Assembly (NCBI RefSeq): GCF_002205845.1
Contig: NZ_NISI01000003.1
Location: forward strand, 1 to 64,000
DNA length: 64,000 nt
Reading direction: 5' to 3'
DNA from: Roseateles puraquae
Lineage (GTDB): Bacteria; Pseudomonadota; Gammaproteobacteria; Burkholderiales; Burkholderiaceae_C
The notes beneath the pieces were generated by a model. It did no database searches and was not told the origin of the DNA. It saw only the letters and a program-made list of their open reading frames with translations. The translations under genes and the position numbers were made by a program. Shown one piece after another: positions 8,967 through 17,791 of the stretch. How positions within the stretch are numbered: position 1 is the stretch's first letter; each line of letters opens with the position of its first letter.

Positions 8967-11323
8967 GGTAGTACCTTGACCAACAAAGGGGCCGGCAAAG
9001 GCTGAGCAGGCGCCGGCGCTTCCAGCGTGAGCGGTATGGCGCGCGTCACGCGGATTTCTGCACCGTCGCTTGGGTCCAATGCCTTGAACCGCAATGTGGC
9101 CACCTTGTCTTGACCCTGCGCGCCCGTGGCCTGGATACGGATCACGCCCAAGGTGACACGACCGGAACTGGCGTCGATCGTCTTGGAGAACTTCGTCTCT
9201 GCACCGCCCTGCTTGAAGAAGGGCTCCTCCATCGCATCGACGAAGCCGAACCGCGCGGGGTCAAAGCTCACTTCTGCGGGCAGGCCGCGCATGGGCAGTG
9301 GCGACTCCAGCGCAAGCTGAACATCGAAGGTCTGCCCTGACTTGACCTGGGTAGGCCCCAGCAATTGCAGCTTGAACGAGCCCGCGGTAGTGACGGACTC
9401 AGCCGTTGGCGTGGAGGGCCGGGGCGATCCAGCCTGGCTCGCTTCCGGGCTCTGCTGTGCCTTGGGTTTCGGGGAAGCCTCTTCGGCGGCTGGCGCGACG
9501 CTAACCCCGCCGTAGGGGCGAAGCCGCGGCGACAGCTCTGTGCCCACCCAAGTCTCGGCTTCGTGCGCCAAAGGTTGGCGCACGTTTCGCAGAACGCGTG
9601 GCGTCACAGCGAGCACCAGTTCCGTCTGGTTGTTGACGTCCTGGTGATCCGCAAAGAGCCTGCCGAGAATGGGGATCTCGCTCAGCCCCGGCCAGCCCGT
9701 CTTGCTGGATTCACGATTACGGCTCAATAGGCCAGCCAGCAGCTGGGTTTCTCCATCCTTCAGACGCAACACCGTGGTCGCGTTGCGGGTGCTGATTTGG
9801 TAGGCGGTACTCCCGCCGCTTGATTTGACCGCGGCGCCCAGCGTGCTCACCTCAAGTGCCATCTTGATGGCCACCTCGTCGTTCGGAAAGATCGTGGGCT
9901 CCACGTTGAGCTTGAGGCCGACGTCCTGATAGCTGATGCTCTCCGAGACAAAACCCCCGGTGCCGATCGTTGACGTGACCACCGGGATCTTGTCGCCAAT
10001 CATGACGCTCGCCTTCTCTCGATTGCGAGCCCGCAGCTTCGGGTTGGCCAGCGTCGTGACATCGCCTGACGAACTCTTGGCGTTGACGGTGATGCCGCCG
10101 ACGCTGGCCTGGACATGTCGGCTGTCCACGTTGCGCAACAGGTCGTACAGCGTGATGCCGGTAGCGGTCGATCCCGAAGAGCCGCTGCTCGACTGACCTG
10201 TGGTGATCGGCGTCGTCGGCAGCGGCGTGAGCGAGAAGGTGGTCGGTGGGCTCACACCCAGCTGCAGCAGCCGATTGGTGGTGACTTCGAGCACCTCGAC
10301 GTCGAGCAGCACTTCGGGCTCGTTGGCATCGAAGACTGCGAGCAGCTTTTCGGCCAGCATGATGTTCTCTTTGGAGTCCCTCAATGCCAGGACGTTCGAC
10401 TTCTCATCGACGTAGGGATCCTTCACGCGCAGCATGGCCTTCAAGAAGTTGCTCGCGGCGCGTACGTCAGCGTTGGCCAGATAGAACACCCGGACAACTT
10501 GCTCCTGGTGCTCCTTCTGCTTTTCTGGGGTAGCGGGGTAAATGAGGACCGTCTTGCTGTCGAGCACTTTCTTCGCCAGCTGGTGCGTGTTGACCAGCAG
10601 GTCGAGGGCCTCCTCGACGGGCGTGTTCTTCAGGAAGACGGTGACTCGGATTTCCGGCTTCACCGCAGGGTCGAGCACAAAGTTCAGGCCGCTGCTGCGT
10701 GACACGACGTCCAGCACAGTGCGCAAGTTGGCGTCCCTGAAATCTAGAGAGATCGGGCGCTTCTCCGCCAAAGACGATTGAGAGGAGGCGATCTCCTGCT
10801 CACGCTGCTTGGCGCGCAGCTCACGCTGAGCAGCGAGCAGTCCAGGGTGTGCAGGCGTATCTCGCAAGGCCTGCTCCGCCAGCGCCAGCGCCTGAGCAGA
10901 CTTTCCAGCCGAGGCGAGCGACTCGACTTGGTCCAGCCTGTCCTTCTGAGTGACAGCGAGCGCCAAACTGGCCAGGCGCTCCTGAACTCGGCTGTTGGCC
11001 GGCTCCAAGGTCAGGGCGCGCTGCAGGGTCTCACTGGCCTCTTGAAAGCGACCTGCAGACTCGGCTGCCCGGGCTTTGTCGATGAGCTCACTGACGAGCT
11101 GTGTGCGCAGGGAGAGCTCACCCACTTTCAGCGTGACGCTATCTGGCCGCTGAGATCGCGCGCGTGCCAAGTCGCCCATGCCCTCCTCGAGCCGGCCCTG
11201 GGCGATCGATTCTTCGGCTTGGCGGCGCTGTCGTTGGTCCATGGCGCATCCAGCGACCACCAGTGCGCAGAGGGTGCTCACCATAAGGCGGAGCCACGGC
11301 GCAGTATCAGGGAAGCGACGCAT
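8963..11323 (-). CDS. gspD: Secretin GspD/PilQ-type lipoprotein with TPR and cohesin-like domains
   Basis: From the ATG at 11323 this encodes 786 residues. A lipoprotein signal (LCALVVAGC) is followed by a TPR-like helical region (about residues 30-170: IAQGRLEEGMGDLARARS and further repeats), then N0/N1 domains (SLDFRDANLRTVLDVVSRSS, and the region ending VLLDVEVLEVT), then the secretin barrel (VGLKLNVEPTIFPNDEV, ETQLLAGLLSRN, IPILGRLFADHQDVNNQTEL) to about residue 610. The last 130 residues form a beta-sandwich resembling cohesin (LLGPTQVKSGQTFDVQLAL). Secretins form the outer-membrane channel. The TPR plus cohesin layout is unlike enterobacterial GspD and resembles the secretins of Geobacter/Myxococcus-type type II systems. 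The start lies inside the end of the PilP-like gene. Confidence 0.9.
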   Translation of the reverse strand: MRRFPDTAPWLRLMVSTLCALVVAGCAMDQRQRRQAEESIAQGRLEEGMGDLARARSQRPDSVTLKVGELSLRTQLVSELIDKARAAESAGRFQEASETLQRALTLEPANSRVQERLASLALAVTQKDRLDQVESLASAGKSAQALALAEQALRDTPAHPGLLAAQRELRAKQREQEIASSQSSLAEKRPISLDFRDANLRTVLDVVSRSSGLNFVLDPAVKPEIRVTVFLKNTPVEEALDLLVNTHQLAKKVLDSKTVLIYPATPEKQKEHQEQVVRVFYLANADVRAASNFLKAMLRVKDPYVDEKSNVLALRDSKENIMLAEKLLAVFDANEPEVLLDVEVLEVTTNRLLQLGVSPPTTFSLTPLPTTPITTGQSSSGSSGSTATGITLYDLLRNVDSRHVQASVGGITVNAKSSSGDVTTLANPKLRARNREKASVMIGDKIPVVTSTIGTGGFVSESISYQDVGLKLNVEPTIFPNDEVAIKMALEVSTLGAAVKSSGGSTAYQISTRNATTVLRLKDGETQLLAGLLSRNRESSKTGWPGLSEIPILGRLFADHQDVNNQTELVLAVTPRVLRNVRQPLAHEAETWVGTELSPRLRPYGGVSVAPAAEEASPKPKAQQSPEASQAGSPRPSTPTAESVTTAGSFKLQLLGPTQVKSGQTFDVQLALESPLPMRGLPAEVSFDPARFGFVDAMEEPFFKQGGAETKFSKTIDASSGRVTLGVIRIQATGAQGQDKVATLRFKALDPSDGAEIRVTRAIPLTLEAPAPAQPLPAPLLVKVLP

Positions 11324-11909
11324 CGGCATCGGGAATACGGATTTCAAACGGGGTGCTCGTGGCGATGTGCACGATGGTGATGTGGGTCTTCTGGATGTCG
11401 ACGACGCTGAAGCCATCGTCGAGCAGGCTGCCTCGCGAAACGGTCACATCCTTGTCGCCTTTGCTGATGAGTACCAGCCGCTTGCCATCGGGGTCCGTCA
11501 GTTGTCCCAGGTACCGATAGCTCATCACGGGAACAACGACCGGCGCGACGGTGGGCGTAGGTTGAGTTACTGGTGATGCGGGTACCGCGGCGATGGGCAT
11601 AGTTGATGGCAGCGAGGCTCGAAAGGGATCGCCGATGGCACTGCTCAATACCTGGCGCGCTAGAGAGTCCGGCCACCGTTCGATGGCTGGTGCCTTGGCC
11701 CTCGTTGGGCGAGAGTCGGCTGCGACTGCTGCCGTGGCAATCGATGGCGGCAGGGACTCGCCTAGCCGATCAACCATTGCAACCCGCGCACGCGCCGCAG
11801 GCGGAATGAGCGACTGAGGCTTCTCTGCCTTCGGGCTGTCGGTGAAAACGAGCACGCCAAGAGTGAGCAAAAGCACTCCGCCGAGCAACCAACGTAGACC
11901 GGTTCTCAT
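11307..11909 (-). CDS. PilP/GspC-like periplasmic linker protein
   Basis: The product has 200 residues: a short cytoplasmic start, one membrane helix at about 7-24 (WLLGGVLLLTLGVLVF), a long low-complexity proline/alanine/threonine linker, then a small beta domain (SYRYLGQLTDPDGKRLVLIS, then VSRGSLLDDGFSVVDIQ) typical of the HR domain shared by GspC and PilP. These proteins connect the inner-membrane PilN/PilO complex to the secretin. It overlaps the PilO-like gene upstream and the gspD start downstream. A membrane helix rather than a lipoprotein signal favours GspC, while the neighbours favour PilP, so the call is kept mixed. Confidence 0.75.
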   Translation of the reverse strand: MRTGLRWLLGGVLLLTLGVLVFTDSPKAEKPQSLIPPAARARVAMVDRLGESLPPSIATAAVAADSRPTRAKAPAIERWPDSLARQVLSSAIGDPFRASLPSTMPIAAVPASPVTQPTPTVAPVVVPVMSYRYLGQLTDPDGKRLVLISKGDKDVTVSRGSLLDDGFSVVDIQKTHITIVHIATSTPFEIRIPDADASLP

Positions 11910-12538
11910 GGCGTCGGCGAGGACCGTGCCGGCTGGGTCGGATTAAAGTCGGTGCTCCATGCGTGAAGGCTAATGCTGGCGATGACCGTGGAGCCTTCCG
12001 CCTGCAACTGGAGGCGCCCCAGCCAAAGGTCGGGAGACTCAACAAGAATTTGGGCGAGGAAAGTTTTCAAATCGAGATAGCCACCGCTCAATCTCAAATC
12101 GAAAACGTATTTATGCAAACCAGACCGTGACAGATCTTGAGTAAGTTTAGATTGTTCCGCACGCAGCAAATTTAAGCTATTTGTGACCGCCATTTTTTGG
12201 ATCTTTGTAAGTATTCCACTCACATCGACCGAATGGGGAAGTGCGCTTGCAAGTTTGCCGGAAAAGGGGGCTGCGGGAAATTCGCCTTCTAGACGAACCT
12301 GTAATAGTTCAAGCTGGACTTGAGCAGACCGCACATCGTCACGTCCATGAAGCTGGTCCAAAAGAGTAATGCAAACCAAAACGGTCAACAGCAAACATGC
12401 CGCAAGCAGCCAAGCGGGAGATGCAACCCAAGGCAACGGCTTCCACAGCCCGACATTCACGGGTGCGTCGGGAGTCCGCTTCACTTGCTGCCAAAGCAAT
12501 ACCACCGGACGAGTAAGGGGTGTAAAAAGCTTCGACAT
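11906..12538 (-). CDS. PilO/GspM-like inner-membrane protein
   Basis: This encodes 210 residues: a cytoplasmic start, one membrane helix at about 37-57 (WLLAACLLLTVLVCITLLDQL), a coiled segment, and a ferredoxin-like periplasmic half. That layout matches PilO or GspM, partners of PilN/GspL. It is the first gene of the secretion operon and begins 178 bases after the immunity gene. The start has no obvious ribosome binding site. The central part (about 12050-12250) is visibly more AT-rich than the rest of the operon, and similar to the low-GC immunity gene and toxin tip. This may reflect recent exchange at the operon boundary. Confidence 0.65.
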   Translation of the reverse strand: MSKLFTPLTRPVVLLWQQVKRTPDAPVNVGLWKPLPWVASPAWLLAACLLLTVLVCITLLDQLHGRDDVRSAQVQLELLQVRLEGEFPAAPFSGKLASALPHSVDVSGILTKIQKMAVTNSLNLLRAEQSKLTQDLSRSGLHKYVFDLRLSGGYLDLKTFLAQILVESPDLWLGRLQLQAEGSTVIASISLHAWSTDFNPTQPARSSPTP

Positions 12539-12716
12539 GTTTACGCTTTGAGCCGCCCATTCGCTACAGGGAAGGGAATCTTCACTATGCTATCCCCAAG
12601 TCAAAGACTATCGCTCCAACCTTTGCCATTTAATGTAAGTGGACCATCTGTCACGGCCAACACACCATCAATTCCCCCGGCCGAGCGTCAAATGAATAAC
12701 AACAACGTCCTCCACT

Positions 12717-13583
12717 TTAACTGGAGGCTAGAAATCCAATAATTTCGTCCTCAAGTGTCGGACACACGAGCGAATATAGATATGCGTATGCTGCAAGGAT
12801 AATCCGCAACTGCTCCACCCCATTAATTTGGCTGTACGCCCAGTCAAAGCCATTTACGACCTGTCCGAGTCGCAAAGTGACGAAGGAAGAATCGCGCAGG
12901 GAAAGATCGACGCTTGGCTCGCCCTTAAAACTTTCAGATGCCAGAAAGCAACGAAGCCGCAAGGTGTTCCATCTGGCAATATCTCCAGAGCGCTCCCGCG
13001 GCCAGTTTGCTAAGAGCCGCTTGTTTTCCGCGGACCAGCATACATGCCACGGACCACACAAATGTCTTGATACAACTGGAAAACCTGTCGATGAAAAAGC
13101 AAGATTCGATGAAAATCCAAGCCTTGAAAACTCTTCGGTTAAAAGAGACTCAAAGTATTTGGAAAACAATGTCTCACTTGAACGGATAGCTGGTCCCCAC
13201 CGTGCCTCTTCTTCAATCCTGGTGAGCACGAATCTTTCGGTGCGTCTTGCTTCCAGAACTTTCAGCAACTGGATGCCTTCGGAGTCATCGAACCGAGTAC
13301 CCCATGGCTTCAGTTCGGCCAATCTTCGAGTCTCCGCAGGCTCAATCAATCCAGTAGGGCTAGCGAAGATGTAACTCGACCGTTCTCTGACGTATGCGGG
13401 AAGTCGACCCAGCTCGTCTCCGAAGCAGCACCCAACCTCAAACCGGTTCCACTCATCGAATGATGAGAACCCCAAATCGAATAGTCGCTCTCGAACTGCC
13501 AATCCTGCCACTTTGAGCCACAAGTGCTTTAGTAGAGCCACTTGCGCCGCTGGTGAAATTAGATATGAATCAATGGGCTTCAT
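12717..13583 (-). CDS. Putative immunity protein for the RHS nuclease
   Basis: The ATG at 13583 overlaps the RHS stop codon as ATGA, giving a 288-residue product. It has no signal peptide or membrane helix and is probably cytoplasmic. I recognise no domain; it contains several tryptophans and cysteines and a helical C-terminus (LRIILAAYAYLYSLV). Genes placed directly after a polymorphic toxin tip, overlapping it and of similarly low GC, are usually its immunity gene, and that is the basis for the call. A cytoplasmic product fits a nuclease toxin that acts on DNA or RNA. The alternative is an unrelated orphan. Confidence 0.6.
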   Translation of the reverse strand: MKPIDSYLISPAAQVALLKHLWLKVAGLAVRERLFDLGFSSFDEWNRFEVGCCFGDELGRLPAYVRERSSYIFASPTGLIEPAETRRLAELKPWGTRFDDSEGIQLLKVLEARRTERFVLTRIEEEARWGPAIRSSETLFSKYFESLLTEEFSRLGFSSNLAFSSTGFPVVSRHLCGPWHVCWSAENKRLLANWPRERSGDIARWNTLRLRCFLASESFKGEPSVDLSLRDSSFVTLRLGQVVNGFDWAYSQINGVEQLRIILAAYAYLYSLVCPTLEDEIIGFLASS

Positions 13584-16500
13584 GGAATCGGAATCAGCGG
13601 CGGCATAGGAATCGGCGCAGTTGGCGGAAGTCCGTCCGTTGCAGATTTTCTCTTGAAGAACGACTCCCAAATTTTCTTTAGAGTCGGCGTTTCATCAACG
13701 ATATCGTAGCCAATCAAGCCGGATGAGCGAGTGGGGTTGAAACTGAAGGTAGTCTCCACTCCCATAACCGTTCCATACGCGAGAATGGAAGGGTCTCCAC
13801 GGAAAACTGTAAAACTGTTGCCAACGGTCAGCCGAGGCACACCATCCTCTCCCGCAGAAGAGGTTATGTAGCGGTTCAATTGTTTCTCTGCGTCCAGTTG
13901 GCAAGCGGCGTCAGCCAAACATCGATTTGTCTTAACTTCAAAGGTCTGTCGGTCCTTATTTACAAGATCCGCACGCCCGTCCAACAATATATCCCAGAAA
14001 GATCCACGATTTACCAACCACGTATCTGCCCCGTCCCGGGCGTTCAGCCTATCGGCCAAAGCATAAGTTGCCTCAGTTCCAGCCCAGGCGTGGGCAAGAG
14101 AATTAAATATGTAACCAAACGCCGCGCTATTCGCCCCGTTGGCGAATTTGCCGCCTCCAAGGACAGACACTGTTCCTCCTACGACCATTCTCACCGCAAT
14201 TGATTGGACATTGAATTTATTCAGTGAGGCTGGACCATAGGAGGTAATTGCTTGCGATAAGCCCGCCGCAAGTGCCCCAGGTCCGCATTTGTTTCCTGCG
14301 GCTGAGCTGGTTATGCAGCCCACGACTGCGTGTACCGCCACCGCTTGCCAGCTCCGCTCCCCCCAACCGCCCACACCTCCAAGACCCTCTGTAATGAAAC
14401 TCCCTGCACCATAAAACGCTACTGCCGTAAATGAGCCCTGCAGCGCCCCCTTGAGATTCCCGGAAGAAATTGCGCTGCTGGTGAAGCCCGCCACTGCGGC
14501 GTTTGCCCAGCCACTCTCGAAAAGCGCTACACAAAGGGTTCCTTGACAGGCAGGGCCGAGTATCCATGCTGCGGCTAGCGACGCGGCGATTCGCAAGGTG
14601 CTGTTATTGAATAGTCCCGGAAGAATCTTGTGCCCGAAAAGGCTGAGATAGCCACTTGGATCTGTACAGGTCAAGGGATTGTTATGGCAATATCCGTAGC
14701 GGTTGTAGTTCTGCAGGTTGGAGAGATCCTGGATGAAAGGATCGGCCTGCAGGAAGACACCCAGGTTGGCGTCATAGAGCCGGCCGTTCATGTGCACGAT
14801 GCCGACGTCGTCCAGGTGCTCGTGGCTGGTGAAGCCACGGTCGGTGCCGGCGTTCTGGGTACTGACCCAGTCCACGATGAGCGCACCGAAGGGGTCATAA
14901 GTGCCGCTGGTGTAGCGGCGCTTGCCGAAGGGGTCGTAGGCGTAACGCTGGGTCACCGCGCCGCCGTGATCGGTCGTCGTGATAAGGCTACCCAGGTGGT
15001 CCTTGTGCCAATACTCGACCTTGACGAGCGTCACGCTCGTGAGCGCTGCGGGTGTGGTCTGACTCGCGGCCAGCGTGGGCAGCGCGCCGGTTTTCACCAG
15101 CACGCCAATGACCTGGCCACCAGCGCTCAGGTAGTGGCGGTTGCTCACCGTGCCGCTGGGCGCGACCTCGCTCTCGAAGGCCAGGCCGCCTTGGTTGTCG
15201 GGGTGGTGATACCACGTGGTCCGGGTGCCGGTGCTGTCCTGGCGGGTCTCGCGGATGCGCGCATGGTTCTCGTCGTACTGCCAGCTGTATTTGGGCAGAC
15301 CGTTGACGCCCTGCAATCCCGCGCCGCCGTCAGGCAGATTGAAGCTCGTGTAGCTCAGGCTGCGGTACTTGCCGGTGCTGGCGCTGATGAGGTTGCCGTT
15401 GGCGTCGTAGCCATAGGTGGTGTTGAGCACACCAGCCACGCTTTGCAGCGCGTGAGGCTTGCTGCCCGGGCCGCCGCCCTGGGCGTTGTAGGTGTAGTTG
15501 GCGACGTCGCTCTTGTAGAGCAGCATGCCGAGGGCGTTGTACTGCAGGGTGACGCTGCGGCTGACCGGGATAGCTGGCGCATCGACCCGGTACCCGGTGA
15601 GCCGGTTCAGTTGATCGTCGTAGCTGAAAACCTCGCTCACAGCCCCTGTGTTGCCATCACCGTTGGCGTCGATGCGAGACTGCAAATTGCTAAGACTGTC
15701 CCAGCTGTAGGTCTGGGCAAGTACCGTGTCGTTGACCCCTGCAGTCAGCGATTTGATGCGGCCGGTCGCCGCCTCGAATGCGGCTCTGTTGACGATGCCG
15801 TTGCCGTAGACCTGCTGTTCGACCTTGCCCCAGGCGCCCACGACCTGCGCTTGCCACAGCACCGCACCGGCAGCCAGGCTGGTGCCGGCGGCCGTCTGCC
15901 CACTCGCGTTGGGGAGCGGCGCCACGGTGGCGGGGGTGTTGAGCTGGAGTTTCTCCAGGAAGCCCAATTGCGTCGTGTAGCTGTAGCCGACCTGCACACC
16001 CGTCGGGTAGGTCTGGGTCTGCACACGTCCCCGGCTGTCGTAGCTGACGCTGCTGGCAAAGCTCGGGCCGTTGTTGATGCTCGTGCGACTGCTAGTGGGG
16101 CGGCCCAGGCTGTCGTACACGTACTGCCGACTCACCCCGTTGCTGGTACCGCTCTGGCAGAGCTTGCCCTTGCCCTGGTTGGCATTGGCGTTCATGCACG
16201 AGCTGCCGTCGGCATTGGTGTCGTAGCGCCAGGTGCTGATGTACTCGGGCTCGCCGCGGCTGGTCATGCGACCGAGTACGTCGTAGACCATGGTGGTCTC
16301 TGAGCCTTGGGCCAGTTGGTTCGGGCTTTGTTGCCAGACGAGCTGCCCCAGCGCGTCATAGTCGTAGTTCCAGGTACCGGTGTCAGGGTCCTGGAGCTTG
16401 GTTTTGCGGCCGCGGTAGTCGTAGCTCAGCGTGGTGAGGTTGCCCAGCGCATCCTTGGTCTGCACGAGGTTGCCGAAGGCGTCGCGCTGGTGGAGGAGCG

Positions 16501-17701
16501 TGGCACCACTGGCGTCCGTCACACGCACGAGCTCGCCCAGCGCGTTCTTGTCTTCCTTGCGGGTCTGCCCCTTGTCATTGGTGGTCGTCGTCGCCAGGCC
16601 GACGTAGGTGTAGGTGGTCTGCGCCACGCGACGGCTGCCATAGCTGCCGAAGCTCTGGGTCCCGCCTCCACCATTGGGGTCGGCCACGAAGATGGTGGTG
16701 GGGCGCCCCAGCACGTCCACCACGATCTGGCTCAGGCCGACGTCGTTGCTGCCACTGGTCGTCGAGCTGCCACTGCCTGCAAAGTAGGCCTGGGTCTCAA
16801 TGCTCTTGACGCCATAGGGGCTGTAGACGGTGTCTTTGTAGGCGAGTGCGCCTGACTTGCCCGAGGCCTGGGCCGTGCCGTCGAAAGCTTGCGTGACGCT
16901 GCGCACGTCCCGACCCATGCGGTCTTTGTAGACGCGCACGAAAGGGCCGATCTTGTTGTTGCTCGAATCCCAGGGCTCGGTGTGAACGAACGCCACGGCG
17001 TCGGCCGGGGCGTCGGCACTGCCACTGGGGCAGCTCAGGGGATCGCCGTTGGACACACTGCTGTTGGCAGTCGTGTCGAGACCGAGGCCGCTCAGCGTGC
17101 AGTAGGCCGTGACGGTGCGGGTGCCATCGGCACGGGTCTCCTGCGTCACACGACCGAAATCGTCGACCTTCCAGCTGGTGGGGATCTGGTTCGGGCCTAT
17201 CAGGCTCAGTGGCGCACCGTAACGGGGGTCGTAGGTCTTGGTCTCGGTGTGGTTGAGCGCATTGGCGCTGCTGGAGGGGAACAGGCCTGCAGGCACGGCT
17301 ACGTTGATCGTGCTGCCATTCACGACGATGGCTTGGCTGGCAACGGCTGCAAAGGTGCTGGTGTTTTTGCGTTGGGTGAACTGGGCCCGGCCCGTAGCAC
17401 CGGCGCAATTGGCCGTCTCGGCGCTGATCTTGTTGCCGTACGGGTCGTACGCGTACGTCGTGACCACGCACAACTGCGGGTTGCCCGGCTCAACGATCTC
17501 GCTCTTGAGCAGCCCCGCCCAGGCGCCGTCGCTCACGCCGTAGTACGCAAAGCTGCTCGTGCGGCTGTAGCTATAGATGTTGGCCGGCGATTGCGCCTGC
17601 GCCCCTGTTGGACTCAGCCAGTAGGTGAGCAGGATGCCCAAAGCCAGGAAGCATCGACCCGCACTTTGCCTCCGTGCCGGAACGGCCTTGGTCTTGAACA
17701 T
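13580..17701 (-). CDS. Secreted RHS/YD-repeat protein with C-terminal PD-(D/E)XK nuclease toxin domain
   Basis: The ATG at 17701 is preceded by GAGGGAGGG at a good distance and gives 1373 residues. A Sec signal peptide (FLALGILLTYWLSPTGAQAQ) is followed by many YD repeats (YDPYGNKI, YDYRGRKTKLQDP, YDALGQLVW and others), then the RHS core (KDHLGSLITTTD, YDPFGKRRY, FLQADPFIQ, NRYGYCHNNPL) ending at DPSGY near residue 1014. The remaining 360 residues are the tip: a glycine/alanine-rich segment, then GRADLV, FEVKT and QLNRYI around residues 1240-1280. This is the D, ExK and Q..Y pattern of restriction-endonuclease-fold toxins. RHS cores form a shell around the toxic tip. The tip and the next gene are lower in GC than the repeats. 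Its partner SpvB-like gene is 90 bases upstream. Confidence 0.85.
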   Translation of the reverse strand: MFKTKAVPARRQSAGRCFLALGILLTYWLSPTGAQAQSPANIYSYSRTSSFAYYGVSDGAWAGLLKSEIVEPGNPQLCVVTTYAYDPYGNKISAETANCAGATGRAQFTQRKNTSTFAAVASQAIVVNGSTINVAVPAGLFPSSSANALNHTETKTYDPRYGAPLSLIGPNQIPTSWKVDDFGRVTQETRADGTRTVTAYCTLSGLGLDTTANSSVSNGDPLSCPSGSADAPADAVAFVHTEPWDSSNNKIGPFVRVYKDRMGRDVRSVTQAFDGTAQASGKSGALAYKDTVYSPYGVKSIETQAYFAGSGSSTTSGSNDVGLSQIVVDVLGRPTTIFVADPNGGGGTQSFGSYGSRRVAQTTYTYVGLATTTTNDKGQTRKEDKNALGELVRVTDASGATLLHQRDAFGNLVQTKDALGNLTTLSYDYRGRKTKLQDPDTGTWNYDYDALGQLVWQQSPNQLAQGSETTMVYDVLGRMTSRGEPEYISTWRYDTNADGSSCMNANANQGKGKLCQSGTSNGVSRQYVYDSLGRPTSSRTSINNGPSFASSVSYDSRGRVQTQTYPTGVQVGYSYTTQLGFLEKLQLNTPATVAPLPNASGQTAAGTSLAAGAVLWQAQVVGAWGKVEQQVYGNGIVNRAAFEAATGRIKSLTAGVNDTVLAQTYSWDSLSNLQSRIDANGDGNTGAVSEVFSYDDQLNRLTGYRVDAPAIPVSRSVTLQYNALGMLLYKSDVANYTYNAQGGGPGSKPHALQSVAGVLNTTYGYDANGNLISASTGKYRSLSYTSFNLPDGGAGLQGVNGLPKYSWQYDENHARIRETRQDSTGTRTTWYHHPDNQGGLAFESEVAPSGTVSNRHYLSAGGQVIGVLVKTGALPTLAASQTTPAALTSVTLVKVEYWHKDHLGSLITTTDHGGAVTQRYAYDPFGKRRYTSGTYDPFGALIVDWVSTQNAGTDRGFTSHEHLDDVGIVHMNGRLYDANLGVFLQADPFIQDLSNLQNYNRYGYCHNNPLTCTDPSGYLSLFGHKILPGLFNNSTLRIAASLAAAWILGPACQGTLCVALFESGWANAAVAGFTSSAISSGNLKGALQGSFTAVAFYGAGSFITEGLGGVGGWGERSWQAVAVHAVVGCITSSAAGNKCGPGALAAGLSQAITSYGPASLNKFNVQSIAVRMVVGGTVSVLGGGKFANGANSAAFGYIFNSLAHAWAGTEATYALADRLNARDGADTWLVNRGSFWDILLDGRADLVNKDRQTFEVKTNRCLADAACQLDAEKQLNRYITSSAGEDGVPRLTVGNSFTVFRGDPSILAYGTVMGVETTFSFNPTRSSGLIGYDIVDETPTLKKIWESFFKRKSATDGLPPTAPIPMPPLIPIP

Positions 17702-17791
17702 CGCTAACCCTCCCTCACCGCATCTCTTTGAAACTGGTCCGCGTTGCTTGACGCTCCGGACCTCAAGGCGTTCACACACGCAGGTTGTCCA

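Noticed and set aside
14630-16303. Long plus-strand open frame opposite the RHS gene (557 codons)
   Set aside because: It is antisense to YD repeats and owes its length to codon bias of the high-GC RHS gene; its translation is repetitive Val/Ala/Gly with no domain.
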